Assembly (NCBI RefSeq): GCF_033958435.1
Contig: NC_134137.1
Coordinates: forward strand, 109,006,501-109,070,500
Source: Carettochelys insculpta
Taxonomy: Eukaryota; Chordata; Testudines; Carettochelyidae
Reading direction: 5' to 3'
DNA: 64,000 bases
Below are positions 11,610 through 22,689 of this stretch, one piece after another; position 1 is the stretch's first letter, and every line of letters starts with the position of its first letter. Under the pieces are notes generated by a model that did not search any database, was not told where the DNA came from, and saw nothing but the letters and a program-made list of their open reading frames with translations. Position numbers and translations under genes: made by a program.

Positions 11610-12513
11610 TCTAACTTCTAATTTCCATTTGCTCCCAATCTGATCACACACGATTTATTTCAAGAATCATATCTTCAACATCATGTCAAACTGCTCATCT
11701 TCCTCAGGCTTTCTGACCAACGGTAGAGGTGGTCACTTCCACTTCAAATTTGTTCTACCTATTCTAATACTTCTTTCTTCTATCATTTCCTAGAACACCT
11801 GGTCCTGTCCCCCACTTCTCCATGAAGAATAATTTTTTGATTCCTCCTGTGACAACCTTAGCCCCCTCACCCAACTGTTTATGATTACAACTCTAACCTT
11901 GCCTCAGCTCTCACTGATTCTTCCATCCTATGCATCCAGATACACAGAACTAAAAGCCTATTGCTAGCATGAGCAGCAGGTGCATTAGGCCAGGGGAACT
12001 CTGCCATGGCACCCCACTGTGGGATGTCACAGCTTTTTTTACTTTATTATGCTCTAGTTCTGGACAGCTGAGGAGGCAGTATGTGCTATTCAGCTTCCCT
12101 GGTTTATCAATAACCTCCCCTAAGCTCCAGAGAGACTACTGATGAACTCAGGAAGCTGAGTAACACATACTGACTCCCTCAGCTGCCTCAGAACTTGGAT
12201 GGGGCATACTGTAAGTATCTTTGAATAGATGCTTTTTCCCCAGAGAACCTTGGGTCTCGGAGAGAAAAGGGAATCATGGCTTTCCCGTTTCCATGGCTGG
12301 AGTTGATTCAGAGTGCCTCTGGCCAGGGCAGGAGCGCTTAGAAGCCCCAAAGAGATTGGGTGGTGGCTCTAGACACAGGACAGAGGACACAGGTGGAAAG
12401 GGTGGAGCTGGAGGCTAGCCTCTCCAAAGGGGGGCTTCACCCGCTGCCCATGAGTGCATAAACCTGAGCTCACTGGTGAGCAAACCAACATAGTTTTTAA
12501 TCAATTATTCATA
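11610..12513. other. No gene seen
   Basis: Mixed-composition DNA with no supportable ORF, RNA gene or clear repeat. Confidence 0.3.
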
Positions 12514-12909
12514 GGAGCTATGTCTACACTAGAAGCATCTGTTGTTAGAAGTCACTGTAGACAGGGAAATCTCCACAGAACCTCTGTCAATAGATTGCAT
12601 CTACACACAATTTGCTCTGTCGACAGAGAACTGCCAGACTAAACTGCCCTCTGGTGCCAGAAAGCAAACGGCTGCCTGGCAACCGGAAGCCCTCTTTGAA
12701 CAGAGAAGTGTCTACACTGCTCTTCTATCGACAGTACTCTGTCGGCAGATTGTTATGCCTGAAATTTTTGAGGGATAATACTGCTGAGGCAAATGCAGAG
12801 TTCTGTCGAGAATCTGTGGACAGAATGCTTTAAGTGTGTAGATGCTCCCTGAGTTATGTCGACAGAAAGGCACCTCCTGTCAACAAAACTCTCTAGTGTA
12901 GACCCAGCC
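12514..12909. mobile_element. Harbinger-type MITE
   Basis: About 396 bp with inverted ends gctatgtctacactaga and tctagtgtagacccagc. Inner sequence is rich in gtcgacaga motifs in both orientations. It shares the terminal gtctacac motif with the Harbinger copies in this window and has no coding capacity. Confidence 0.65.
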
Positions 12910-13083
12910 AGGATGTCTCACTGCCTCCATCATCTTCTCACTTCTATCCCTTCTCACTGAACAGAATTTACAGTATTTTCTTTCTGCTAATGGAAAGTCA
13001 TAAAAGAACCTACTGCCTTATTACTAGGTAACTTTTATTCAGTCCAGCTTAGCATTGAGGGTGAGAGATGGGAGGATCTAGCC

Positions 13084-13712
13084 CAGGGCCAGGCAAAATA
13101 CAACCCACAGGCTGGATCCAGCCTACCAGGGCTGCATATGGCTGTATGCATGCCCTGCCCAATGCTCAGGAAAGCCAGCTGCAGGGCTCTGCGAATGTAC
13201 AGAGCCTAGGGGAGGCCTATGCAAGGGAATGGAATGCAGGAACCCTAGCTAATGAACCTGCTGGACTGCTGGCTGGGAGCTGCCCAGATAAGAGCCTCCC
13301 AGCCCAAGCCTAGCTCTGGACCCCAGCCCCTCCAACACTCTGTACCCCTGTTCCACGCAACTCGAACCAAGTGCAACCCTGCTCCTGTACCCATATCCCT
13401 TCCCAGACAGCACCCTCCAGCCCCCACACCTCTCTTCCAATTCAGAATCCTCTCCTGCACCCAGACGCCCTTCTGGACCATGCCCCCACGACCCCCTCAC
13501 TAAAAGGACACTCTCCTCAACCCACATTCCTCACAGCTCCCACACCCACTCCTGCACCAAATCCCTTAGCTCAAGCTCCCTTCTGCATCCAACCTCCATA
13601 CTAGACCCCATACCACCTCTATGAATATTATGAAAGTGTGTAGTTCTTGACCACTTACAAAAGCCTTGGAGTGGGACACCCCCCCGTCCCATCAAAAATT
13701 ATTGCCACCCTG
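13084..13712. mobile_element. Non-autonomous hAT element with target duplication
   Basis: Termini CAGGGCCAGGCAAAA and TTATTGCCACCCTG are inverted partners. Flanking 8-mers atctagcc and atctagct agree at 7 of 8 bases and fit the hAT target preference nTCTAGAn. The interior is GC-rich with no transposase. Confidence 0.75.
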
Positions 13713-13720
13713 ATCTAGCT

Positions 13721-15049
13721 GCTAGAGAGGGCTGTTATTCACTCTAGTTTGGTCAGTAGAAAGATCCATAAACCCTGAAATACAAGAAAAAGAAACAGGT
13801 AAGAAAGATTCGGAGAACAAAGCTACTGGCTGTGAGAAAGCAGGAACCACAAGCCAGTGGTAGAAGTATGGGAGATGAATGTAGAGGAAAGGCCAGATAG
13901 GAAGCAGCCTGTGCTGGCAGAGGGCCACCATTGGCTGAAGCAGGATGAGCGTGTGCAAGTGTTCCAATGAGGGGACCTCATACCTTGTTAATGGACTGCC
14001 TGCAAGGACAGAGTTAGAAATCATTAGACTAATTAGTTTTCTTGCAGCGGTTAAAGTAGTTGTGTTAGGGTATTTGCCCTATTATGACTTTGTTATATCA
14101 TTACCATTTGTGAGTTAAGAGGGACTCAAAGGAGGACTAGACCCCACAGAACTAAGCATTTATAGTGCCTAAAGGCCTTGCCTCTGAGCTTATAATTGCA
14201 TGATCTGTATACCAGACATCTTAGAGTAGTGATTTTCACCTTTCTGCCTCCGCATTTGTAGACCACTATGAAATGCTCAATGGAGCTCTTTGGAAATCTT
14301 AGGTATAGCCTGCAGACCCCTGGGGGTCCATGAACAACAGCCTGGAAAAAACCCTGATCATGAGGGAATTGCTGTGACAATTCTCACAGTGTACCTTGTG
14401 GTAGGCTTGGTCACAATACACAAGACTTCACTATTCTTTCATACCTTGATGCTTATCTGCCCTTGATCAGCCTATACACACAGTCTACGTGCTTTCTTTC
14501 GTCACTGAAAAGTCCTTAATTTCACTTTACCCAATAACAAGAGCACCTCCAAACAGACTCAATCCTCGTATCACAACCATTAAAGCAACATTTTCTTCCT
14601 CATCAATAGATCTTCCACAATCTTTGTACTTATGTAGACAAGCATTTACAAACACCACAGACTATTTAAGCATATGATACATGTACACAAAGCATGCACA
14701 ACCTTAAACAACCAACCAAAAGGAAGTAGGAAAGTAAGAAGCATGATTAAATGATAAATTTTGAAGAGTCAGTCAGGCAAATGCATCTTTCATTAAATGG
14801 AAATCCAGCTTAAATGGAAAGGAGTATAGCTCTGAGTGTTAAGATGACATATGATCAAAAAAGCTGTAGAAAAAAAGAAAAGAATATTTTAAGTATATCA
14901 GGCAGGAAGTCTGAGAATCATATTTCTAAACCAGAAACTCCAATAATCAGAAAAAAATACCAGCTATCAAAAGGAAGATGCTGAGGGCTGAGATATGTAC
15001 TCAGGAGCAGGTAACTTAGATGCATGGTAAATATGCATAAGATGTACAA
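13721..15049. other. No gene seen; possible hAT scrap
   Basis: Mostly unremarkable. 14224-14345 (agtgattttcacctttctgc...) resembles one end of a hAT element of the CAGTGGTTTTCAACC type, but no matching end is clear. Confidence 0.3.
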
Positions 15050-15238
15050 AATAAGTTTATTAGGCGATGAGCTTTCATGGGGCACACTCACCTCTTCAGA
15101 TCTGGAATTAATTTCGAAGAAGTGGGTCTGCCTCACAAAAGTTCATCACCTAATAAAATAATATTTTTAGTCTTTGAAGTGCCACACTTTTTTTTTTTGT
15201 TTTGTGAATATACAAACTAACATGACTACCTCTCTGTG
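15050..15238. mobile_element. Head-to-head Penelope-type tails
   Basis: The left half (ataagtttattaggcgatga) is repeated in inverse at the right half (tcatcacctaataaaata), with axis near 15115. The outer end has tacaaactaacatgactacc, matching the tail of the coding Penelope-like copy at 10.3-11.4 kb. Confidence 0.6.
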
Positions 15239-15929
15239 ATTATACATAAGGCCCATGTCTACACTAGCAATGAACATCAAAATTACTTCTGAAGTTAGGC
15301 CTTACTTTAAAGTTAAGCATGGAGTATCTACAAATTATACATTACTTCGAAATCGTGATCAAAGTAAGATGGCCCAAATTCAAAGTCCTTATTCCATTCG
15401 CGGGATGGGAATAGCGCCCTGTTTCGAAGTGTAACTTCAAAATAGACGCGCCCCGTCCCATAACTTCGAAGTAGCGGATCTGCCATGGAGGCGGCCCACA
15501 GAAGCCTGGAGATGACCCAGCCAGCCCAGACGGGGACCTATCGTCACGGCTGGCTATGCATAAAGACATAGCTACCCAGAAACTCCCCAAAAACACTGCG
15601 GCGCCAGCGGCCCTCAGCCAGGCATGTCAGCCAGCGAGGAGCCCTGTGCCCCTCTGGAGCCCACCAGTGAGCCCAGCCCAGCTCTGAGGGGCGGGCGAGG
15701 TCCTGCTCCAAACCAGCATGTGGAGCTGGTTTGCTGACGTGTACAACTGGCTAGTTAGGGGCCTCACCAGCCAGGGCACCCTACCAGGGGTAGGGGGCAC
15801 ATAAGAAGAAAGGCGAAGGAGCTCCAGCAGGCCTACAGCCAAGCCTGGGATTCGGTCAGCCGACTGGGGGCATGGCCCACCTGGTGCCCCCATTATGATG
15901 CGCTCCACCGCCTCCTCGGGCTGAAGGAG

Positions 15930-17168
15930 GTGCAACTAGTGGAGCATCTCCTGAACACTGCTGCCCACACCACAGAGACCAAGAAAGAGATGAAGGCGGC
16001 CACGGAGGACAAGCCGGGACCCTCAGGCACCACCAAAACACACCCAGGGGACAGAGGCTGGAGCAAGGATAAGGGTTCCAGCAATGGGACACTCATCACC
16101 ACCATCCCCTTTGGGACATTGAGCCAGGACACCTCCAGTCAGGTGTCACTGGAATTCATGGAGGTACCAGTTGGTAGGTATGGGGCATTTGGGATGCCTC
16201 GGGGGGGGGACTGTCACAGGCAGCGGGGGGCCTCATGCCCGTGTGATACTCAGCACATACCCCAGCACAGCCCCCCCACAGTCCCCACACCTGGGAAAGC
16301 AGAGGGAACCGAACCCAGCCAGATCCTCACCAGGTGGGAACCCCTCTGCACCCAGGATCCCAGGAGCACCCCGCCCCCCGGGACATCTGACACCAGGGGC
16401 TGTGGCGGGGGGCCAGCAGAGCAGGGGGCCCCAGAGTCAGGACACAAGACTCACAGACCATCTCCCTGTCCCCTTCTGTCTCCACAGGTCCGCTGTCCAG
16501 GAGCCACCCCAGACCAGTATGGGACCAGCCAGCAGCTGAGGAGGGCCAGGAGTCAGGCACCCCACCTCAGCCCGCGTTCCCATGGGGTCACCAACGGGCC
16601 AGGTGCTGCCACTTATGGGGATGAGGAGGCGGTCGCCAACAGGGTCATCCTGTGGAAGATAACTGCAGTGCTCTGGGACTGGCTGGCAATGGAGCAGGAG
16701 GTGTGAGTGGCAGATAGCTTAGAAACTCTGATCCAGCAGCAGACACCCACCTCTCCCAACCTCCCGCTCTCTCACCAGCCCACTCCGCAGCATCTCCTGC
16801 AGCCGCCTCCCCCACCCCCCGGTGCAGCTGCCAACCTTGGGACCCTGCTCCTGCCTGCCCCCGGCCCCCTGCCTGGCACTCAACCACTGACTGGTGGCCA
16901 GTGCCACCCAGGGCGAGCAGGTCCCTCCCTCCTTACCAGCTCCCCCATCCTTCCCATGGCTCCCGCTGATCCTGAGGCTGCCGTACCCCACCCCCAATGC
17001 CCCTACCTTCCCATTGTCGAGCCCCAACCCAGCCTCAAAGGGGTCCCTGCAACTGGGGCAGTAGGAGGTTGCACAACTGCTGTGACTCCTGGCCCTCCAT
17101 GCCGGTGGACAAATGAGTCCTCACTCACCACCCCCAAGTTGGTTCCTTCCCCCAATGCCCCCGCCTGA
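15930..17168 (+). pseudogene. Harbinger accessory-protein gene relic
   Basis: Open frame 15930-16706 (258 codons), then continuing similarity in 16707-17168. It is Pro/Ser/Thr-rich with a helical ITAVLWDWLAMEQEV-like segment, conserved in copy 2 as [16 protein letters not shown]. An intron-like span (gtaggtatgg to ctgtctccacag, about 16172-16489) lies inside. Harbinger second ORFs are usually Myb/SANT-like; the DNA-binding part is not readable here, so the role is inferred from position and copy comparison. Confidence 0.5.
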
Positions 17169-17449
17169 TCTCTCTTGTATCTAGTTCCCCTCTTGGACAT
17201 AGTTGTAGGCACCCATGTTGCTTAGAGGTTTATAAACGTGCAAGTTTTATATACAATAGTAAAGTTTAAGTTCCACACCTGCTCCCGCATCCTTATTGGG
17301 TGGTGGAGGGGTGGCAAGAGGTGGGGGTGTGAGAAGAGGTGTGGTTGGGAGTTGGCTGGGGGAGGGTCACTGTAGGCCCCAGGCGAAGGCCTCACACAGG
17401 GTCTCCTTGACACGCACCCCATCTCTGTGCAGCTGGTGGCACAGGGCTG

Positions 17450-18480
17450 CGGGTTGCTGCTAGTACCTGGCAGCAGGCTTGTCAACCCAGCCCTGGGTGA
17501 AGGGCTCCCCTTTGTTCTCCACAATACTGTGGAGAGCACAGCAAGCCGCAATCACCACAAGCACAGTAAGGAGGCTAACCTCCAGCTTCATGAGGAGGTA
17601 TCTAAATCCCCCTGCCCTTCAGTCACCCAAATTTCCCCTCAACTGCATGCTTGGCCTGGTTCAGGAATGTGTTGAACATATCCTGAGACAGGTCAGTCAG
17701 TCTTATGGAAGGCCTCATAATCCATGGGTGCTGGGGGTGCATGGCACTGGCCACAATGCAGGGGTCCATGGTGAGATCTCCTACTGGTAGTTCCCGTGAG
17801 TGCCCTCCTGCATTTGGCAGCTGAGCCACGAGTTCCGAAACATCTGGGAATCATGCGTTGTGGTCCGGGGCACGGATGGCTATGTGTATGCCATCCAGCG
17901 CACTGAGGCAATTTGGGAAGCCCAGGTCTGCGAAGCTGGTGAGGGCAACGTCCAGGTCCCTGAGGGTGACCACCTGGAGAAGAGCGTTGATTGCCTTGAT
18001 GACCTGCATGGGGTACCAGTCCGATGCGTCCATGAGTGCATGACTGGGTGGTACCCGGCTCTGTGCAGGGCCATGCCTTGCCTGGTGCCCCTTATGGCGG
18101 GTGCGTGGCCCCATCCTGGCTTACCTCAAACAGGACTGCCCTGATGGTGGCCTTGCCCATCCCGAACTGATGTCCAACTGAGTGGTGGCTATCCGAAGTG
18201 GCCAGCTTCCAGAGGGCAATGGCTACCCTCTTGTGCAGGGGGAGTGTGGGCCACATCCTGGTGCTGGAGGGCTATGGTGAGCCAGTGGCAGAGCTCCTTG
18301 ATTGTCCCAGCATTGCCAGATCACCAAGGTGGGGCACAGCCTGCAGAAGGAAGCATCTACATGGGCCTACAGGAGGGGGCCTATGAGGCTGGCCCTGCTG
18401 TGCTGCTGGACGATGAGCACCAGCAGCACTGCAACAGGCTGGCTACGGCCTGGAGGAAAGCCCCCTGAGGGAGCTGCTGT
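17450..18480 (-). pseudogene. Harbinger (HARBI1-like) transposase relic, copy 1
   Basis: The minus-strand frame 18114-17851 contains DLDVALTSFADLGFPNCLSA then LDGIHIAIRAPDHNA, the first catalytic Asp motif of DDE_Tnp_4 transposases. Further frames carry the FRNS...CQMQEGT, CIVASAM and VEGKFG regions; the first of these suggests deletion just after APDHNA. The second Asp is lost (CIVASAM) while the last Glu remains. An N-terminal part is recognisable up to about 18450. Confidence 0.7.
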
Positions 18481-18829
18481 AGATCCATAAAGGTCACTGC
18501 AGCGGCTTGGCTCTATGCTCAGTACTGCCTGCCAGCCCTGAGCACGTGCAGGGTGTGTGTTGGGAGGGGTCCTTCAAAGGAGTGGCTGGCTGCAGGCCCC
18601 AGAAGGGCTTGTCAGCCATGCAACCTCCATTTGAGGCATTTCCTGGCCTCTTACTTCGAAATAGGGGCCATGGGTGTGTGGACACTTTGTTCTGAAGTGC
18701 TGGGTCTCTACTTTGAAGTCACAGATGGTGAATTCGATCCGCTTGTGTGTGTGGCTCATTTTCCAAGGTTGTTACTTTGAAGTTGAACTTCGAAATAAAC
18801 TCCTTCAAAATTATGGTGTAGACATAGCC

Positions 18830-19600
18830 AAGATGTGCACGACTTACTCTCAAAACAGTACATATTGAATGAGAAAGGGTGCCATAGTCTTCAGAGTAAG
18901 ATAAACACCAAAGCCAGCTATTGCCCAAAGTTTTCATATTAGAGTGCCTAAAAGTTAGGCTCTTAAAATTAATATGTATGTCACCAATAAATGGTCTGAT
19001 TTGCAGAGATGAGTGGTAATGGGATTTGTGAATGCCATCACTTCAGAAATTAGACTTATTTAGATGATCAATATGAATTTTAAGACTGCCAAATCTGTAA
19101 TGTTTGATAAATGTATTTTAATAATTTATATATTAGTTACAAATTTTGAAAATATTCATTGCTTTTCTATAAATTTGCACACTTACAGGATGGAGTACTT
19201 CGTCCTAGGAAGCAAGGACACTGGAAAAAAGTTTTGAGCATAGCAGTGAACAATCAGCTCATTGATTGAGAATGACTCTTTTTGTAGTGTGATACTCTGT
19301 CTGAGAGCGCTAATGTGATCCTGAGATGCATAAACAAGGGCATCTTGAGTAAAAATAGACAGGTTATTTTTATTTGTACTTAGCACTGGTGTGACTGGTG
19401 CTAGAATACTGTGGCCAGTTCTTGAATTTTGGGTACTAGAAGGATGTTGATAGATTGAAGAGAACATTGTTAAATATTCACCAATCTAGCAGAGAAATGT
19501 ACGATACAGTACAATACAATGCAATGGCTAAAAGTTGAAGCCAGCCATCTTCAGACCGGAAATAAAGCAGACATAAAAACATGAGTTATTAACCACTGAA
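18830..19600. other. No gene seen
   Basis: AT-rich, no supportable feature. Confidence 0.3.
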
Positions 19601-20335
19601 ACAATTTATCTTGAGTTACAGTAAAGTCTGCATCACTGACTGTGTTTAAATCAAGATTGGACAGATTTCTAAACAATATTTTCTAGTAATTATTTTGAAG
19701 AAATTCTGTGGCCAGTGTTTTACAGCAGATCACAGTAGATCAGTGTTTCCCAAATGGCGTTCCACAAAACCCTGGGGTTTTGCAAAGTGCAAATAAGGGT
19801 TCAGAGAGAAAATTCCATTACAAGAGCCGAGTCCTCTGTGGCTCCCTGCCCTGCTGCCACTGCAACGGTAGAACTCAATTTAATTGGTTTAACAGCCAAC
19901 AGGTTGGCAGGAGGGATACGGCTGTTAACCAACTGAATTAAGTTTCATTATTTCAGCGATGGCAGGGCAGGGAGCCACAGAGAGCACCTCACTTGCCCCA
20001 TAACCCGAGCAGCCCCCCCTCGCCCCTCCCATGGGTATGGCTTGCCTCACCCCAATCAGCAGAACACCGCCATGCCAGCCTTGCTTCTGCTGGCCACATG
20101 TGGCCACCCAGAGTACGCTTTCTAGCCAGCGCCACAGATGGGTTAGTCCTGGGGGGCCAGTCTGGAGCTGAGGCAGGTTAATGCTGAGGATGTGTTTGCA
20201 GGATTGGGGGCACAGCCTGGGAATGGGGTTCCACAATTTTCTTCCCCACAATTAAAAGGGTTCCATAGCCAAACAAAATTGGGAAACACTGGACTAGATG
20301 ACCACAAAAGGTCACTTATGAGAATCTATAAATCC
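19601..20335 (+). mobile_element. CR1 LINE 3' tail, split by hAT
   Basis: Before the hAT element the text attggacagatttctaaaca, and after it ggactagatgaccacaaaag, read together as the familiar CR1 3' end (…gactagatgacc…ggtccctt…). The hAT element at 19741-20291 interrupts it. Confidence 0.6.
19741..20291. mobile_element. Non-autonomous hAT element inside CR1
   Basis: Perfect 13-bp inverted ends CAGTGTTTCCCAA and TTGGGAAACACTG. Flanks cagtagat and gactagat match at 6 of 8 bases. The interior also contains a larger inverted pair (aattggtttaacagccaaca / ggctgttaaccaactgaatt, about 19880-19945). No coding capacity. Confidence 0.85.
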
Positions 20336-21639
20336 AGAGGGAAATTGAACATTCAGGAGCTTAAAAGAGAGCATGAAACCTTTCAACCTTCCCCCAGCTC
20401 AGTGTTCAAATGCAGCACAGGTCAGAGTAACTGACAAGCTATTACCAACAGTATGCAGTTAAGGGGCATGATGTGGCATAAACCTGTTTCCATCTCCTTC
20501 AAAAAGGGAACCAGAAACTGAGCTTTTCAATCCTAGAAGCATTTGTTTATATCCACACCGAGAAACACTGGCAGGCCAGCACTGAGTTGAGTCAACTCTA
20601 GTTATATTCCTAAGTCCACTGTGATCAAGTACTTTTTTGTATTGCAAACACATACAGCACATAAACAGGAAGGTTAACAAGATGCTTGAGCAGAGCTGAA
20701 CTGAAGCAACTCTCTACGTTATCCTGAAATATTTAATTTTAAGCTCAGATATTTCCTATACCTCAAGTGATGAAGTGTTCCATGCTAATTAACCATGATT
20801 CAGGGCTGCTCATGAAACTGTTTTTCTTTTCATGTTGATGGCTGTTTTATACAGCTTCAAGCCAGGAAACACTGCAGGTCAAACAAGAGTCTGTATTTAG
20901 GCTTTACAGCTGGGGTTCTGAAGTCCTTTGTTATCATTTCCAAGCAGAAATGACATTCAACACCCAATTCAGTAAGCATTACAGCAACTCAACCCTGAGG
21001 CCCCTGCTCTCTGAAACAAAGTTTCCCTGAAGCTCAGAAAGATCCTGCTTCAAAAGCAAAATTGAACATAAAATTGAATACAAGAGTAACAGTCTAACTT
21101 CTATTAAGGAATCTTTATGGATCTCCAGTGCAGTAGCCTACAATGAACTTGGAAGGAGGGACACAAGTTGCAGGGAAAAGAGTTTAGAGAAGGTATTAGG
21201 AAGCAAGTCAATGTACATGCAGCTTGTGGGACTGATGGGGTACCAGGATTAGCACTCAACAGCAAGGGAATAGGAGAAATGTAGCCCTAGCTCACTCTGC
21301 TCTCCAGCTACATAGATCCACTTCCTGCGGATGAGTGCATGGTCACTCTCGTCACTCCCCAGAGTGATGTGGCCCAAAGAGCACAGCAAACTAGGGCTGT
21401 GTTGCTTCACTTTCACCACTACTGCTAGTGAGTGAGTGAGACCAGACCTCCTGACGTAGGCTCCAGGGCCACCCACTAGTCTCCTGTTGGCTGCTGTCTG
21501 CCCCTTGCCCTTCCCACGCATAGCATTTGGGGGTGCATGTGCCCCACACATATTGCCCCTGCTTGTGACCCCACACAGACTGAGGTTGTGCGGAGAAACT
21601 TAAAAAAAAAAATCCCTAAGTAAGCAGCAGAAACTCTGC
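20336..21639. other. No gene seen
   Basis: No supportable gene or repeat. Confidence 0.3.
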
Positions 21640-22683
21640 AGACATTAAAGATTCCCTAATTAAACACAGGATCATTTGTGAAACTCTAGATTTCAGTTTA
21701 CAAGAAAGTCTGTTGACAGAAAAAGATCTAGCAAGGATCGCTGAACTCTTTTGAAAAGAGACAAAACTGCCTGGCTTATTCAGTATGACAAAAAATCTGA
21801 GCAGAGACATGATTGCTCCATATAAAACACAAGGCATCACTGACCTTGAATGAAAAGCAACATAAGCTGTTAAAGGACAATGTTGGCACAAGGTCAAATG
21901 CTTGTAAAGTGGCTGTGAACAAATTCAGACTGGAAATATGAAAAAATGTTTCTGACCATCAGAGGGGTAAGGCTCTGGAATCCCCTCCAAATAGAAGTTG
22001 TGGGGACAAAACTAAATTTTAAGAGACAGACAGATTTGGGAGTACAATTATATGATGAGCTTGCTTGTGATGGTTTGGAGGTGGAGGGGTAGCGTTCAGC
22101 AGTCCTGGAGATCACTTCCTGTTTATATCATGTTCCTGAAGCTCATGTTTCAAGATTTTAGCTGGCTACCATCCGTAGTCAGGAAGAGATTTTTTTGTTT
22201 GGCCCCTGAAAATTTTAAGAAGGTTCATTATTATTTTTATTTAAATTGCCTTCCTCTGCAGCAGCTGAAAGGCAGCACTAAGTATTTTCAGATGCTATTG
22301 CTCACATATGCACAGTCACTGCCATATGCAGGGTGAGGAAGCAAATTTCCTCTGGGACAGATAGGTAGGGATCCTGGCAGTTTTTCACCTTCCTCTGCAT
22401 CCTGAAGGCATGAGCCACGTGAAGTTTATCTAGGTGTACTTCATTTAATCATTTCACTGCCACTGTAAGGGCGTTTAATGCTGGCACACCTTGGTTCTCC
22501 TATTCTCTGCCTGTGTCACATAATAACGTAGCCTCTGTGAATCTCATTTCCATTATTGGGCTTAGTGTCCAAGTACTGGGTGGTGGTGGTGGCCAGTGAT
22601 ATTCAGGAGATCAGAACGGAATGATGGGCAGTGATACATGGAGGTCAGACTAGATGACCTACTGGTCCCTTCTGGCCTTAAAA
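21640..22683 (+). mobile_element. CR1 LINE 3' region
   Basis: Non-coding 3' part: gaccatcagaggggtaaggc, ggaatcccctccaaatagaa and finally ggtcagactagatgacctac followed by ggtcccttctggcctt. These are the hallmark phrases of amniote CR1 3' ends. Truncated 5' and diverged. Confidence 0.65.
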
Positions 22684-22689
22684 ACTCTC

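Larger units (their letters stand above)
15250..18829. mobile_element. PIF/Harbinger transposon, degraded copy 1
   Basis: A 3.6-kb element with inverted ends ggcccatgtctacac and gtgtagacatagcc. Subterminal DNA is full of ttcgaagt-type palindromic words. It carries two convergent broken genes: a plus-strand accessory (DNA-binding-like) protein gene at 15930-17168 and a minus-strand DDE transposase at about 17450-18480. This two-gene layout is characteristic of Harbinger. Stops, shifts and deletions in both make it inactive. The expected 3-bp target duplication is not clean. Confidence 0.8.

Noticed and set aside
16171..17212. Many overlapping Pro-rich ORFs on both strands
   Set aside because: Shadows of GC-rich Harbinger DNA; only the frame conserved between the two Harbinger copies was kept.
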